A DNA stretch of 64,000 bases, taken from the NCBI GenBank assembly GCA_905250025.1, contig CAJNOJ010000001.1, positions 930,001-994,000 of the forward strand. Reading direction: 5' to 3'. This stretch comes from Adineta ricciae (taxonomy: Eukaryota > Rotifera > Eurotatoria > Adinetida > Adinetidae). Both the position numbers and the translations under genes were made by a program. The first letter of the stretch is position 1; every line of letters begins with the position of its first letter. Below the pieces are notes generated by a model. It saw nothing but the letters and a program-made list of their open reading frames with translations. It did not search any database and had not been told where the DNA came from. Shown piece by piece: positions 49,875-61,769 of the stretch.

Positions 49875-52808
49875 TTAAAAGCGGCCTGATTCGATTGGTT
49901 GTGACGATGTCGGAGGTATTTCAGAATCGTTACGAAGATATGATGATGGAACAAAGCCACTTGAACCGTCTGATTTTTGTATACGCGTCCAACCATCACC
50001 ATGGTCATCTTCGAGAATGTCAACACATTCGCCAACACTGATTGATGCGGCATTCACATACTGACAGCCATTGCTTCCTTGACCTGGATAACAGAAACAA
50101 AGAAATACAATATGTCCATCATAACCAGATAATCAATTATTATTTCAATGACGAGACGAATGCAAAAGGAATGTTTTGTTTTATTTAGAATACTACAATA
50201 ATGGCTAACCACTTAATTATTATTTTGTATGAATTCGAGATTTCCCATGAGAAATATCGAGTACTACAGACTGTTTGTCTGGTAATTAGACTGATATGTG
50301 AAAAAATCGTGTCGAATACATCACTTTCTACTGATGTACTTACCATTGAAATCGTAGAGTGCGTACGCCTTGATATAGTTTTCTTGATTTGTTTGTTCGA
50401 AATCTTGATTGTCGATTTGATCTTGATCAGCATCTTCATCTTCGAACGATCCATTCGATTCGCGTGTCGGCGTATCAATTTGATGTACTGTCATTGATGT
50501 TATCGATGGTAAACAATGGAATTCATTCGTTTGATCATAAATCCCATTACCAATCTGTTCAGGAATATCCGATGAACTAAAGGAAACAGACCAATCAATA
50601 CTAGAAATCATTCATTCTGATGAACAAGATAAAAGAGATGAAGTGCATCTGTTTATGATTTTATGCATGCAGTCAGCTGATCAAGAAAGAAAGGAGGAGA
50701 AGAGATCTATTCATTTGCTAACCAAACCGTCGTCGACCAACGTCGATTGAAATGGAGGAATTTATATTGATGTTGTTGAAAATACAACGAACTACACGCA
50801 AACGTTTAGGACGAACTCGAGCTCTCGTTCATGTCTCACCTTCGATTTTGTGAGGCCGTATCGAGGTTTTGATTGCTGATTGATTGATCGGAATCGTAAC
50901 TGGTACGTGAACGTGAAGATAGGTCTATATCGGATGATGTTGGTATTCTCGTTCGCTCAATTTCTAATATGTATGCCTGCAAAAATCAATATAGATACTG
51001 TTTGTAATAAGGACTGTTTGAATTTACTTCGAAACGTTTGATTTCCGCTAATAATTTCTCTATGTTTTCATCCATGGAAACAATCTGCTGTGCAACGTCT
51101 TGTTCATCGCCAAATTTGGGATTTTCTTGAAACACGAATTTCATTTTTACCAAACCTTCTCTGAAAAAAAAAGAGTTCTCTTGCTTTCTCTCTCTCTCAA
51201 CCGGACAGTTCTGGTTATCCTTCAAACACAATCGTACTTGGCTTTCTGTTTCTTCTCTAATTCATTTTTACAATTAAGAATCTGTTCTTGAAACTTGCGT
51301 ACACGTTGAGCAGGTGGCAAACCGCCAAATGGTGCATTAATTGTCATGGCGCTAATGTTACTCGCATTGGACGCCTAGAAATAATGAACAATGATTATAC
51401 CCTATGGCTAAATATCTATACAATTACCTTTCTTTGTGTTGAACTTCCAAATAGTTTTCTTATCGTGTTAGCTGCACCACTGGTTTTCCTTGAAGGTATT
51501 GCTGGTGTTCCTGCTGCTAATGTCTGTGTTCCATTAATATGACTACTAGGTGCATAGATTGTTGCAATACCGTTTTGACTCATGTAATCACTATTTGTGC
51601 TTCTCAGAGTGTTCGAGCGCGTAAATTCCTTGTATATCGATTGTTCATGTCCATTGTACAATGGAAGTGACGAGGACAAAGGATCACCTGCATTCAAATC
51701 GATCTACAAGATGCAATGAATGCATGTGCAGATGTCGCTGAAGAATTCATACCGGTTTTTGATCATCAGGAATGGCATAGCCAGTCTGATATTCATCGAT
51801 AACTACTTGGGCATCTGCAGCAGGATTCAACTGTTCGATTTGTTTGGACATTTCATCAAGACATCGTTGCACACGTGGTAAAACTTCCATATGTGATTGA
51901 ACAAAATTTGAATAGACTTTCTTCAGTTCATTCGAACGTTTGTCATCTAGTTGTTGTAGATCACACAGAATACTTGGCAGTTGTCGTTCGTAAAACGAAC
52001 GCTGAGTATCATTATAGGCCGAGACTTGAGTTGAATAATTTGTATGAGCATCATCCGAGATTTTCGATTTGACTGTCATTAAATCACGTGTCTTTTCTAG
52101 CTGTGCACGAGATAAATCGAGATCCTCATGAGCTTTCTCGTAGCATTCTTTTGCACGACGAGCAGAATCATGACACTCTTCGTATTTTCGAAGTGACTAT
52201 CAAACAAAAAAGAAAAGCACAAGCAGATCGAAATGCGACTTAGCCAGCCATACTTGTTCATTTCAATACATACTTTGATCATCAGATCATGCTGTTTATC
52301 CAGCTGTCGTTTGATTTTACTGTACTCGTCAAGACACTTCTTCCTTTGCTCACGACATTCTTTAATTGTTATTTGTATCTGTTTGATAGCGCGCTCACGT
52401 AAATTATCAGCGATAATTTCATGTTGAGATGCGATGTCTTGTAATTCTCTTAAAGTCGAACAGAATGCTAATGTATACGAGTATCTAAAGAAACAGCGGC
52501 AGGTATGCATGTCGGTTTTTGTTTCGAAAGAAGGGTATTACTTATTATGGAATTCTTCTTGTTCTTTGTGTTTTGGTGTATAAGTTTTGGTTAATTTCTT
52601 TAAAGCTTTTGCATAATCATCTTCCACAGTGCAACGATCTTTGAGAAATGCTTCGTACTTTTCACAGAACTGAATACTTTTTTCTGTATATTTCGTAACA
52701 TTATCAAATTGGTCCTAAGAAAATAAACAACATCTGTTGATGGAATCATACAAACTTCAAATCAACAATACAAACCCAAAGTTCAATACCCCAACTTCGG
52801 CTAATCAT
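49875..52808 (-). CDS. F-BAR/HR1/SH3 adaptor of the TOCA/CIP4/FBP17 family
   Basis: Ten exons (52808-52776, 52714-52542, 52484-52274, 52196-51753, 51703-51428, 51374-51238, 51160-51028, 50976-50840, 50576-50344, 50083-49875) give 661 aa. These adaptors bend membranes and link Cdc42 to N-WASP-driven actin in endocytosis. The F-BAR domain is at 1-275: SWGIELWDQFDN, CTVEDDYAKALKKLTKTY, ASQHEIIADNLRE, LRKYEECHDSARRAKECY. HR1 is at about 380-470 (VRKFQEQILNCKNELEK, then KEGLVKMKFVFQENPKFGD), as in the Cdc42-binding region of TOCA proteins. SH3 is at about 582-642 with AYALYDFNG, ISVGECVDILEDDHGDGWTR and GFVPSSYLR. Linkers are Ser/Thr-rich. The first exon is 11 codons with a GTTTGT donor. Confidence 0.92.
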
Positions 52809-54643
52809 TCTCTTCGCGTTTGATTTATTTATAATTCTCTTACACAATCATCTAGAAAATGAATATCAATCCGATCTCGTTATGTCCACCTGTGACGTAT
52901 AAGGCATATCATTCATCCCTGTCGGTGATGATGTGGTAAGTATTAGTAGACAGAAGAAAGAGAAAGATAGAAAAAAAAAGAAAGAAAGAAAACGAGTAGT
53001 ACATGATTTGCTCTTCTTAATGACAAGAGATCACGTAACATTGACTAACCCGACTACCGATAAATTACTTTCTACTATTACTTACCAATCATATGAATCT
53101 CATTAATCAAGAAAAAAAGGATCTAGCTATTTGATTTTCTCGTCATGGTCAACAAATCAAAGTCTTTTCTTCTTTAATAAAGATATTCTGTAACAGCAGA
53201 TGTGGAATATAACAAACATACACGAGCACAAAAAAAAAAGAAGAAAGAACCAGCGGGTCAGAGCGAAGGTTAAACATCATGTCGATGACAGTGGACAGAG
53301 CGTGAGACGATAGGAACAAACAAATAAGACGTCGTCGTTGTTGTTACAGCCGCGTTGAACAAACAAAATTTCCGTTAAAGAGACAATAAGAAATAAAGAC
53401 AGACACTAGATAAGGTGATAAAACTTTGCACGTCATTAGACGGTCGAGACAGCCGATCTAGTCAATAGCTTAAGTTTTAATTACTTACGAAACATGAAGA
53501 ATAATCATACAAAGAAAAACTCCTTCTTTTGCTACCATCAATTCAATTGACAAGGACAAAAAATAGACAGACGAAAGAAAAACATGAGCATATGTTTTAC
53601 AACATACATCATTCTCTTCGTCTTCGAAATGAATGCATTTATCTTTCTGAAATTTTTTCTTTGCTTCGTATCAGGAAATTTAATATGTTACAATTCGATT
53701 TGTCAAATGAAAAAGAGAAGAAGAAAAAAAAGATCCTTGAAGTTGGAGTCGACCGGCACCTTACCCTTCAAGATAAATAGAGTTTTTAAAACAATAGACA
53801 GAACAAATAATATAAAAAAAAAACCAAGGAGAAAATGACTCTTCCCCTTCCTTCTTTTGCTTTCTTTCTTTCTTCGTTCGTCAGATATATTAACTAGTTC
53901 AATAAACGATGATTCATCGTATCGTCTTCATTTCTCTTTTCCAGCCAGCTAGCGCCATATTAATTGAACATTAGTCTTTTTCATAGGATGACAACGGCAT
54001 CTATTTTGTTTGAGAAAACTACGTACAAACAGCGAAGAGCGTATTTATCCTTGTCCAAGTACTATGTGTTCGATTTTCCTTGTTATTCGTTTATGGGGTG
54101 AGATTAAAGTCCTTATCGAGACGCTCTTTTCGTGTCACCTATCATGACCGTGATTGATGCAATCATTATCTTAGGTGACAATCAGAAAATGAAATAAGAG
54201 GTATGTATATGATTTTGTTTTTTTGCTGTTCGTGTGATACTATGTATATGTGCATCGATGTGCATCATAATAAGATATGACAGCAAGTGATGAAGGTATG
54301 TTTTTGTGTCTGTATTGTTTTGCGTGTGTGTTTTTCTTTGTATGAGTTGGTCTTTATGTATTTTTATTTACGAAAGAAAAAAAATGAGAAGAATAAAAAA
54401 ATACGAGTTAAGAAAAAGAAATTTAAGCGCTTGTGTTTAGATTGATAGCGAGCAAAATGAAACGGTTGTGGCTTTTTGTCTTCGATGAATACATTACTAT
54501 TACATAATAGGAAATCTCTGAAGAAAAAAAACACATTTGCTAGCACTAAGTAGAAGAGAACGAGAAATAATTTCTATATGATTCATAACGTTGTTGTTTT
54601 ATCACTGACAAATGAATGAAAGAAAGTGTTTGGTTAGTTGAAA
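52809..54643. other. Long intergenic region, nothing coding recognised
   Basis: It lies between the TOCA-type promoter and the 3' end of the Gly-rich gene. A-rich and purine-rich stretches are frequent (52970-53000, 53230-53250). Frames at 53529-53838 and 54364-54546 are low-complexity and unsupported. Confidence 0.4.
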
Positions 54644-56129
54644 TTAAACATAAAAACAGGTAGCTTGTTGGAGACCAGCACTTGGTGTTAAGCCTTGAGC
54701 TATGAAACTAAAACCGGCACCATAGGGAGAAGATGCATGTGAAGCAGCGCCACTGAAGCTGGCTGCTTGTTGCTGGTAACTGCTGCCGAAACTGGCGGCT
54801 TGTTGTTGGAAGCCAACACCTTGTGCTCCATAGGCTGAGCCACCAGCTGGGAAGCCGCCACCTTGTGCTCCATAGGCTGAACCACCAGCTGGGAAGCCGC
54901 CACCTTGTACTCCATAGGCTGGGCCAGCTGATGAGAAACCAGCTCCTTGTGCTCCATAAGCTGCACCACTAGTTGAGAAACCGGCACCTTGGGCTCCATA
55001 AGCTGGGCCAACTGATGAAAAGCTAGCACCAGCTGGACTAAAGCCACCGACAGCACCAACAACGTGGTTACCAGCTCCACTACCAAGCGAAACACTAGCA
55101 CCAGTAGGTAAAGGTGAGCTGGTATCGAGTTGTTGAAAGCTGCCTGAAGCTTGTTGTACGCTACCATAACTGCTAGCACTCAATAAATTGGCAGATTGGC
55201 CCGCGTTACCAACAAAGCCTCCTGCTTGTTGACAATTGTTACCACGTGGTGGCACGCGAATAACTCGTTTGACAACTTTGGGTGGTCCAGCTGGTTCGCA
55301 AACAGTTCGTTCCTGAACAATAGGTGGTGGTGTTGTTGGAATTTCAGTAATTTCTTCAACAACTTCACCGGCTACACGTTGAATGTAACTAAAAGGCAAA
55401 CAGTTCAGACAAATTATAGACTATAGGGGGATTTCGACAAACGTACACTCGTTCTAATGTATCGGGTTCTGGTGTTGGAAGACGGCGGCGCACTTGTCGT
55501 GTTGGTCCTTGAGGTTGATCGGGTAATCGAATCACTTGTTTTTGATGGCGACCTGGGCGTCGGGGGCCTTCGACTGGGGCCGATCCGCATGGATTACCAC
55601 CAGCAGCATAAGCACCACCAAGAGCGCTGGTCACACCATATGGACCGCCTGTAGCTGCTCCGTAAGCGTGGGAGTTTTCAGCAGAGTATTGTTGATAGGA
55701 ACCTCCGGCAGCTGCAGCACCTTCGGCCCCAGTAACTCTATAAGCACCAGCAGATGAACCACTTGAGCTGTGTGAGTTGTCACGATCGCGTTGACGATGG
55801 TGACGATATCCCGATCCACTTGAACCCTGTCGGGTTTGTTGAGCTTCAACAGATCGTTGGGTTGAGGTGGCTTGGGACAATGTTTCTCGTTCTTGGCGTT
55901 GGCCTGTGGTAGCTTGAGACAGTTCTCGTTCTTGACGTTGTTGTTGTTCTGTAAGACCACCAGCAGCATTTTGTTGGACTTGATGAGACTCTGCAACTCG
56001 TTGTGACGAAGAAGTTTGAGTTATAGTTTGTCCACCAGCTTGGGCAACATTGACTCCGTTAGCATAGCCAACACCTTGACCAAAGCCACTTCCGTTCAAG
56101 ACTTGTTGTTGGTTATATGGTCCGCTCAT
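54644..56129 (-). CDS. Gly/Ala/Gln-rich structural-type protein with tandem repeats
   Basis: Two exons (56129-55447 and 55388-54644) give 475 aa. There is no signal peptide. The N-terminal 150 residues are Gln/Ser/Arg-rich with repeated QRQERE and ATTGQ/ATSTQ units. A central Pro/Val/Arg-rich block spans the intron: QKQVIRLPDQPQGPTRQVR, RRLPTPEPDTLERVY, GEVVEEITEIPTTPPP, then EPAGPPKVVKRVIRVPPRG. This is the best-conserved-looking part, but I cannot name its family. The C-terminal 200 residues are Gly/Ala/Ser-rich with five 14-residue units (F[S/P]xxGxAYGxQGxG) and QQQAASF motifs. Composition suggests a self-assembling cytoskeletal or cortical protein (inference only). Low complexity makes homology inference weak. 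Confidence 0.8.
54821..55030 (-). repeat. 42-bp tandem array, five units, coding
   Basis: Repeat anchors (TTGTGCTCC-type on the plus strand) fall at 54821, 54863, 54905, 54947 and 54989, exactly 42 bp apart. The units encode the 14-residue AYGAQG repeats. The two units nearest 54821 are almost identical, so the array is young at that end. Confidence 0.85.
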
Positions 56130-57074
56130 TTTGTATCCGATTTATACAGTCAGTTTATCTCTATACAGAAAGAAGGATATGACTTGTTTGCAACTGGGGT
56201 ATGGATGAAATGAGAAGTATAAAGTATGCTTGCGAAAATAAAAGAAGGTAAAACAAGTAGTAACTATGCGTCTCAGTTGCTAAATGATTGTGGTTATTAT
56301 TTTTTGCCGGATGATTGGTTAATACGAAAAAAAAAACCAGCTAGTGAAGACGTATTATAAAAATAGAGAGAAAGTGAGGAGGGAAATATCCTAAAATCGA
56401 TATTTTGTGACCAAAGACCAAATAGAGATAAAAACATCGCATATTGGTGAATATTGTGCAGCAAGGAGTGTATTTTGTGGTTTATTGGCAAAATAGTCCT
56501 AATCACCTGAAAAGCGAGTGAAAAAAAAACGAAAAAGAGAAAGAAAACATATGAATACTTGTGACGCTAGACGTTTAAACTTTGGACACCTGTCCATTGA
56601 TTAGCAATACAGATGTATGTATCGAAATGCGCAGATAAATCAGTGATACGAAACAAATAAACGGATTGTTTTTCCCTATGTTGACGATTAGAGCAAATCA
56701 ATCATCAAATAATAACATTAGACACACTCGTTTGCTCTTTATCTAAAGTCAAATAAAAATATTTCGAGGGAATATCAATCGCACAACGAGAAAAGAAGTT
56801 AGTCAACGAAGAATTTCTCGCTGAAACTAAGCCATTGCCATCTATCGATCAAATACAATGGAGAAATCATATAGAGTTTTTATTCGTTCTCTATTACAAC
56901 CATTATCTCTGATAGACTGTCTCGTAAAAAAGAACATTAAAATTAAAATAAAACTCCAAAGACATCAGTTTTCACGTAACAACAGTCAACGAATTGTCGC
57001 GACCAAGCTTAATCACGACTTCAGAATAAACTAGCCTTTGAAAACAACTTTATTTTCTCAGAAATAAATGATGC
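56130..57074. other. Divergent intergenic region upstream of LKB1
   Basis: It lies between the Gly-rich gene (minus) and LKB1 (plus). Promoters are expected; no gene is seen. The 56297-56506 frame is spurious. Confidence 0.4.
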
Positions 57075-58672
57075 ATGGCCATGACTGATAAACATCTCCT
57101 ACCATCTTCATTATTCATTGGAAATATACCACAATATTCATCTGAAAAAGACGAACCGTATTCTCATATACAACGACCATCGATTTTATATAATTACAAG
57201 AATGGCCATTCGTCATCTGAGCATGCTGGTGCACAATTCAATATCTTGTATGACGAAGGAGAAGATAATGGCGAACAAACATCCGGATGTTTATTTGAAC
57301 TGACTCCGCCGACGACAATTCCGATCCAACGCGTCTCATCGGAAGATGATTTCAATTTTTACGGAAAACGTAAACGTGCGAAGTTTATCGGACCCTATCT
57401 GTTTGGCGATGTGATTGGTCAAGGTTCCTATGCCAAAGTTAAAGAATGTCTCGATCGTCGTAGTTTGTGTCGACGAGCTGTGAAAATTATGCAACGACGC
57501 CGTTTACGTAAAACTCCTCATGGCGAAAAAATGGCAGCGACCGAGATACGTTTATTGAAGAAATTGAATCATCCCAATGTAATCAAATTGTACGACTTTA
57601 TCAGAAATGACGAAAAGCAAAAATTGTATTTATTTATTGACCTTTGCGTGGTTTCGTTACAAGAAATGCTCGATAGTGATGAACATGAACGACAAACGAA
57701 AGCATTTCCGATCTGGCAAGCACACAGATATTTTGTACAACTAATCGATGGAATCGAGTATTTGCATTCGAAATTTATTATTCATAATGATATTAAGTAA
57801 GTAGAAGATGACTGAGATGTAATATACATATCCGCTCGTCATTTAGACCTGGAAATTTACTGATCACAATTGAACATCAATTGAAAATTACAGATTTCGG
57901 AACAGCTGAGCAACTTGACATGTAAGTTAATGTACGATGAATCCATTGTATCCTGTCGTTATGTATAGGTTCAGTGTTGATGATACAATCAACAGAAGTC
58001 AAGGTAGATTTTAATTGAAATAAAATTCTTACGTATATGAAAAATATCTCTGTAGGTACGCCGGCATTTCAATGTCCTGAAATCGCCAATGGTGAAGATA
58101 CATATAGTGGTTTTTCGATTGATATTTGGTCGTGCGGTGTGACTTTATACAATCTTGTGACGGGCACTTTACCATTCGAAGCTGATAATATCTATTTATT
58201 ATTTCAAACTATCGGCAAAGGTGTTTATACAATCCCAGATGATACTGAACCCCATTTAACCTCACTTTTACATGGATTATTACATATCGACAAACGCCAA
58301 CGTTTCACCGTTGAACAAATCAAACAACACGAGTGGTTTCGACGACGGCCGCCACGCACATTTGATTTCTTACCATTCCCTCAATTAGCATTGAATCGTT
58401 TTCAATCATGCACTATGCAAGATTATTTGATCGAATTACATCGAACCTCGACACTCTCAAATGATAACAATCACATAGAAGAGGAGACAATCAAAATTCC
58501 CAACAATCCAGTAGCCTTCTTCAATTCATCATATGACAATCAACCAATGAATCGACAACCGAATGGCCGCACTGCTCTGAATTGCAGTTGCAGTCGAACA
58601 TTAAGCGGTGACAATATTCCTTCAATTAAATCTCGATCTCGACATCCACCCAAAATCTGTGTCTTATCATGA
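57075..58672 (+). CDS. STK11: LKB1/STK11-type serine/threonine kinase
   Basis: Four exons (57075-57796, 57847-57921, 57969-58003, 58056-58672) give 482 aa. LKB1 phosphorylates the T-loop of AMPK and related kinases when bound to STRAD and MO25. The N-terminal 100 residues are unique. The kinase starts RAKFIGPYLFGDVIGQGSYA, with the Gly loop at 115-120, VAVK-type Lys137 in CRRAVKI, and LKB1-specific EKQKLYLFIDLCV and LQEMLDS. The catalytic loop is HNDIKPGNLL (Asp239; vertebrate LKB1 has HKDIK), and ITDFG has Asp257. GTPAFQCPEIANG, YSGFSIDIWSCGVTLYN and LPFEADNIY follow. The C-terminus ends KICVLS, a CAAX box like the farnesylated tail of LKB1, here of CVLS type, with CSCS upstream. All catalytic residues are present. 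Confidence 0.93.
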
Positions 58673-59124
58673 AATCAAACAACGAAATCATATCAAACGA
58701 ACAAAAACAAGCATTTCTCTTCTGTCTTTCTAGATCTCTTATCATCACACATGAACATTCAAAACAGTTGTTTTCTTTTGTTTAATTTGTTTCTCGTTTA
58801 CACTTGTTAACTGATCGTCATGTGTGACTAAAATTCTAGCTGAATGTGTTCTCTCATTTGTGTGCAGTGACAGTAGATAGTCTCTCATTCGGTTCTTGTT
58901 GAATAACTCAAATTTGCTTCCTCTTGACCTTGTCTTCTCCTGTTTTCTTCATTTCCTTTTTTTTATACACTCATTGATCTGACACTTGTTATCTCGATTT
59001 TTTTGAAAAAACACGAGATAAGTGAACTAATATAGGAAGGTGAACAATCATTTGCAAAAACAACATGATTCAATTTTATTGTTGATTGCTATTGACAGAA
59101 AAAGCACCGTTTTTTTTTACAGAG
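58673..59124. other. Gap between convergent LKB1 and cystinosin genes
   Basis: The region is AT-rich and contains the 3' UTRs of both. No gene is seen. Confidence 0.4.
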
Positions 59125-60370
59125 TTATGATTGTGGCGAAAGTATAGGTGTACGTTCGTCGGTATTTTCACCGTTTGTAGTCAGATGTGTTCGTCGAGTA
59201 GTTGGCCGAAAGAATAAATAATGTTGGGCAATGAATAGTAGATCGAACAAAATTGAAAATAAGCCCAAACCAAACTTCGTCGGTGAACCGAATATCGACG
59301 ACCAATCATCGTAATTGATTGCTAATAAAAACATTTGCACGACACTTAGTATTCCACCAGTAAAATCGAGTAAAATGTTTCCAATTGACCAGCCTTCCGT
59401 CGATTGTCGTCTATAATTCATCCATGCTTGTGGAACGTATTTGATCATTGTTATTACTAATTTAACATAGGAAAAAAAATAAATCAATGTCAACATTGAC
59501 AAATGATTGGTAAAGGCAACAATAGAAGAGACGAGAAGGAAAACAGTCAAGATACTGCCGATGATACGAGCTATGTAGGAAATACGTTGTGTACCACGTT
59601 CGAAAAAGACACACTGACCAGCAGTTATTAAACATGCTATGAGAGCATGAACACTGAATACAACCTAGATAAATTTACAATTGAAACATGAGTGATTTTC
59701 GAATGAATACTTGTCTTACATCGTTCAATAGGACAGGCAAGACCCCATGTGGATGTTTAGTGTAGTATTGTTGTTGAATGTCATGTGAAGTATATAAACA
59801 AACATTAAATATTGAATAGCATGAAAATCCGAGAATGTTTAAAGCCAGGAAATCAAAATTCAGTCCAACGACACTCTGACGACGAAAGTTCAGTATAATT
59901 TGAGGATAGAATGAGATTGACCAAGCAAAAAAGTAGATCCATCCAACGAGTTGCACGAGAACATTTAATGTTCTACTTCGGGCGATATCAATCAGAAGAA
60001 AATCATATTGCGATGAGATGTTCACCTGTGGTGATTGAGCAGTTACGACAAGATGCCCTTGCCGACGACCGCTAACAATAATCATTCGACTTTGATCATC
60101 ACCTGTTTGCTTAGTAAACGTGATATTCGGTAGAGTTTGAATATAACCTTGTGGATCTGAGAGTTTGTCGTTATACAGAAACATGAGAAAAACATCTGGT
60201 GGAATGATATCTGGGATAAGAAGACGAGCGTTAACATGATAGCTTTGACCGATTGTAATGCTGATTGATGATGGTTCAAAAGAAATCACTGATTGTTCTG
60301 GTTGAACACAGATTGTCAGATTGAAAAGGAGATGTAAATACAAAAATACAGTAAGAATTTTCAGATACAT
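59125..60370 (-). CDS. CTNS: Cystinosin, lysosomal cystine/proton symporter
   Basis: Two exons (60370-59720, 59664-59125) give 396 aa. Cystinosin exports cystine from lysosomes with protons. A signal peptide (MYLKILTVFLYLHLLFNL) leads a luminal domain with N-glycosylation sites, then seven membrane segments. PQ-loop 1 is FYPQIILNFRRQSVVGLNFD. PQ-loop 2 is KYVPQAWMNYRRQSTEGWS, followed by NILLDFTGGILS, which is nearly invariant in the family and carries the proton-coupling Asp. FGSPTKFGLGLFSILFD follows. The tail ends ENTDERTPILSPQS and lacks the GYDQL lysosomal signal of the vertebrate protein; ERTPIL could act as an acidic dileucine-like signal. It is convergent with LKB1. Confidence 0.92.
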
Positions 60371-61769
60371 TGATCGTGAAGAGATTCTGTTTTGTTTTTC
60401 TGTTCGAACACGATACTTTCAATAAGGCAAGCAACACACTCTTCGAAGCAGCTGAATGGTTCTTTTCACGTAACAAATCAGAACAGAAGTGTCGCCACAT
60501 GTTATATGCGTTGATTATTTATTCGTACGACAAACCTTCTCGATATTATTTTTAAACATTGATAAAAAATTTGTCTAGAAAATTCTATACATTCAACCAG
60601 GTTAACATTGGATTTGAACTGAAGCGATTGTCGCGACTCATTTCTTCGAATGTCAATTCATCCTCATCTGGACCTTTTTCTATGGTTGATGCTTATTTTT
60701 TTTTACAGACTATTCATCAACATAAAAAAACTATCCTCGATTGAACATCTCTCGATTTGATCGAGTGCAATTGTTTGCACAGGCAAATTTCGACCTTTGT
60801 TTTTCTCCTCTAGATAAAGACAAAAATTCTTCGACTTGTTATTTTTTTTCCAGCATTATGTCTTTTCTACCTTTGGCATCTACTGCCAATTCATCATCAT
60901 CGACGCCGTCTTCTTATTTACATGTAAATAGTAATGGTGGAGTATCGACTATACCGTCATCTCTGAACTCTAATACTTCATCTTTACTCGGTTCGATTNA
61001 TAACACAAACTCATCTAGATAATCGCTTTATTTTTTTATATATTCAAATAAAAATCGGTGTATATATATATATATAACAAATACAAGAAAACAATTCAGC
61101 AGTTGTATGAATGACGTCGGACAAGCAACAATGTTTACTTCTTCTTATTTTCTCAGAAATTGTGTCTTGTCGTTGTCATATGTTGATGTTTGTGAGTGCT
61201 GCTATTTTATGTTCACTATCTTTCTTCTACTCTTCTTCTTCTGAATCGTCACGATGTCGTCATCTCATTCATTGTTGTGTTTAACATCCTGTACTCTTCT
61301 ATTACTTACTTTCATCCCTCTCTTTCTTTCTTCCCTTTTTATAATATATATATATATTGCACTATGTGAAAAAAAAACAAGTTTCGAAGTAGTTCGTTGA
61401 TACGACATTGCCAAGTGTGCTATCGAATTGGAAATGGAATGCGACTTTCAAGTCAATTAGCGAATCTTCCACTTTACAGTTAGAAGAACTGCGTATTGAT
61501 GAGTGATTTGATTAGCCATAATTTGTTTCGGAAAATAGACAAAAGAACCGTTGGATATGTATGCTAATTTAATCAGTCAACTTCCTTTTCGTTTGTGTCA
61601 GATAGTACAAGAAATATAGATTCTATCCATCGACACATTCGTGTCGGGCATGGTGAAAAAAAAGGCTTACGATCGATGGTTTTTTTAATCTTTTAAATCT
61701 AAAACCAATAGAGAAAATGCAAGACAACGTTCTTGCTCTTGTTATCATATAGCTACCAATAGTCTCGAG
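60371..61769. other. Intergenic region with a doubtful Ser/Asn-rich frame, an N base and TA repeats
   Basis: A plus-strand frame with ATG at 60858, ending 61022, encodes about 54 residues rich in Ser, Asn and Thr. It follows a T-rich CAG that could be a splice acceptor, but no upstream exon is recognisable. The base at 60999 is n. (TA)n tracts lie at 61061-61076 and 61344-61357. Otherwise the region is AT- and T-rich without coding pattern. Confidence 0.3.
61061..61076. repeat. (TA)n microsatellite
   Basis: A perfect TA run of 16 nt; a second one lies at 61344-61357. Confidence 0.8.

Noticed and set aside
49742..50053. 103-aa and 98-aa frames on both strands
   Set aside because: They are shadows over the SH3-coding terminal exon and 3' UTR of the F-BAR gene.
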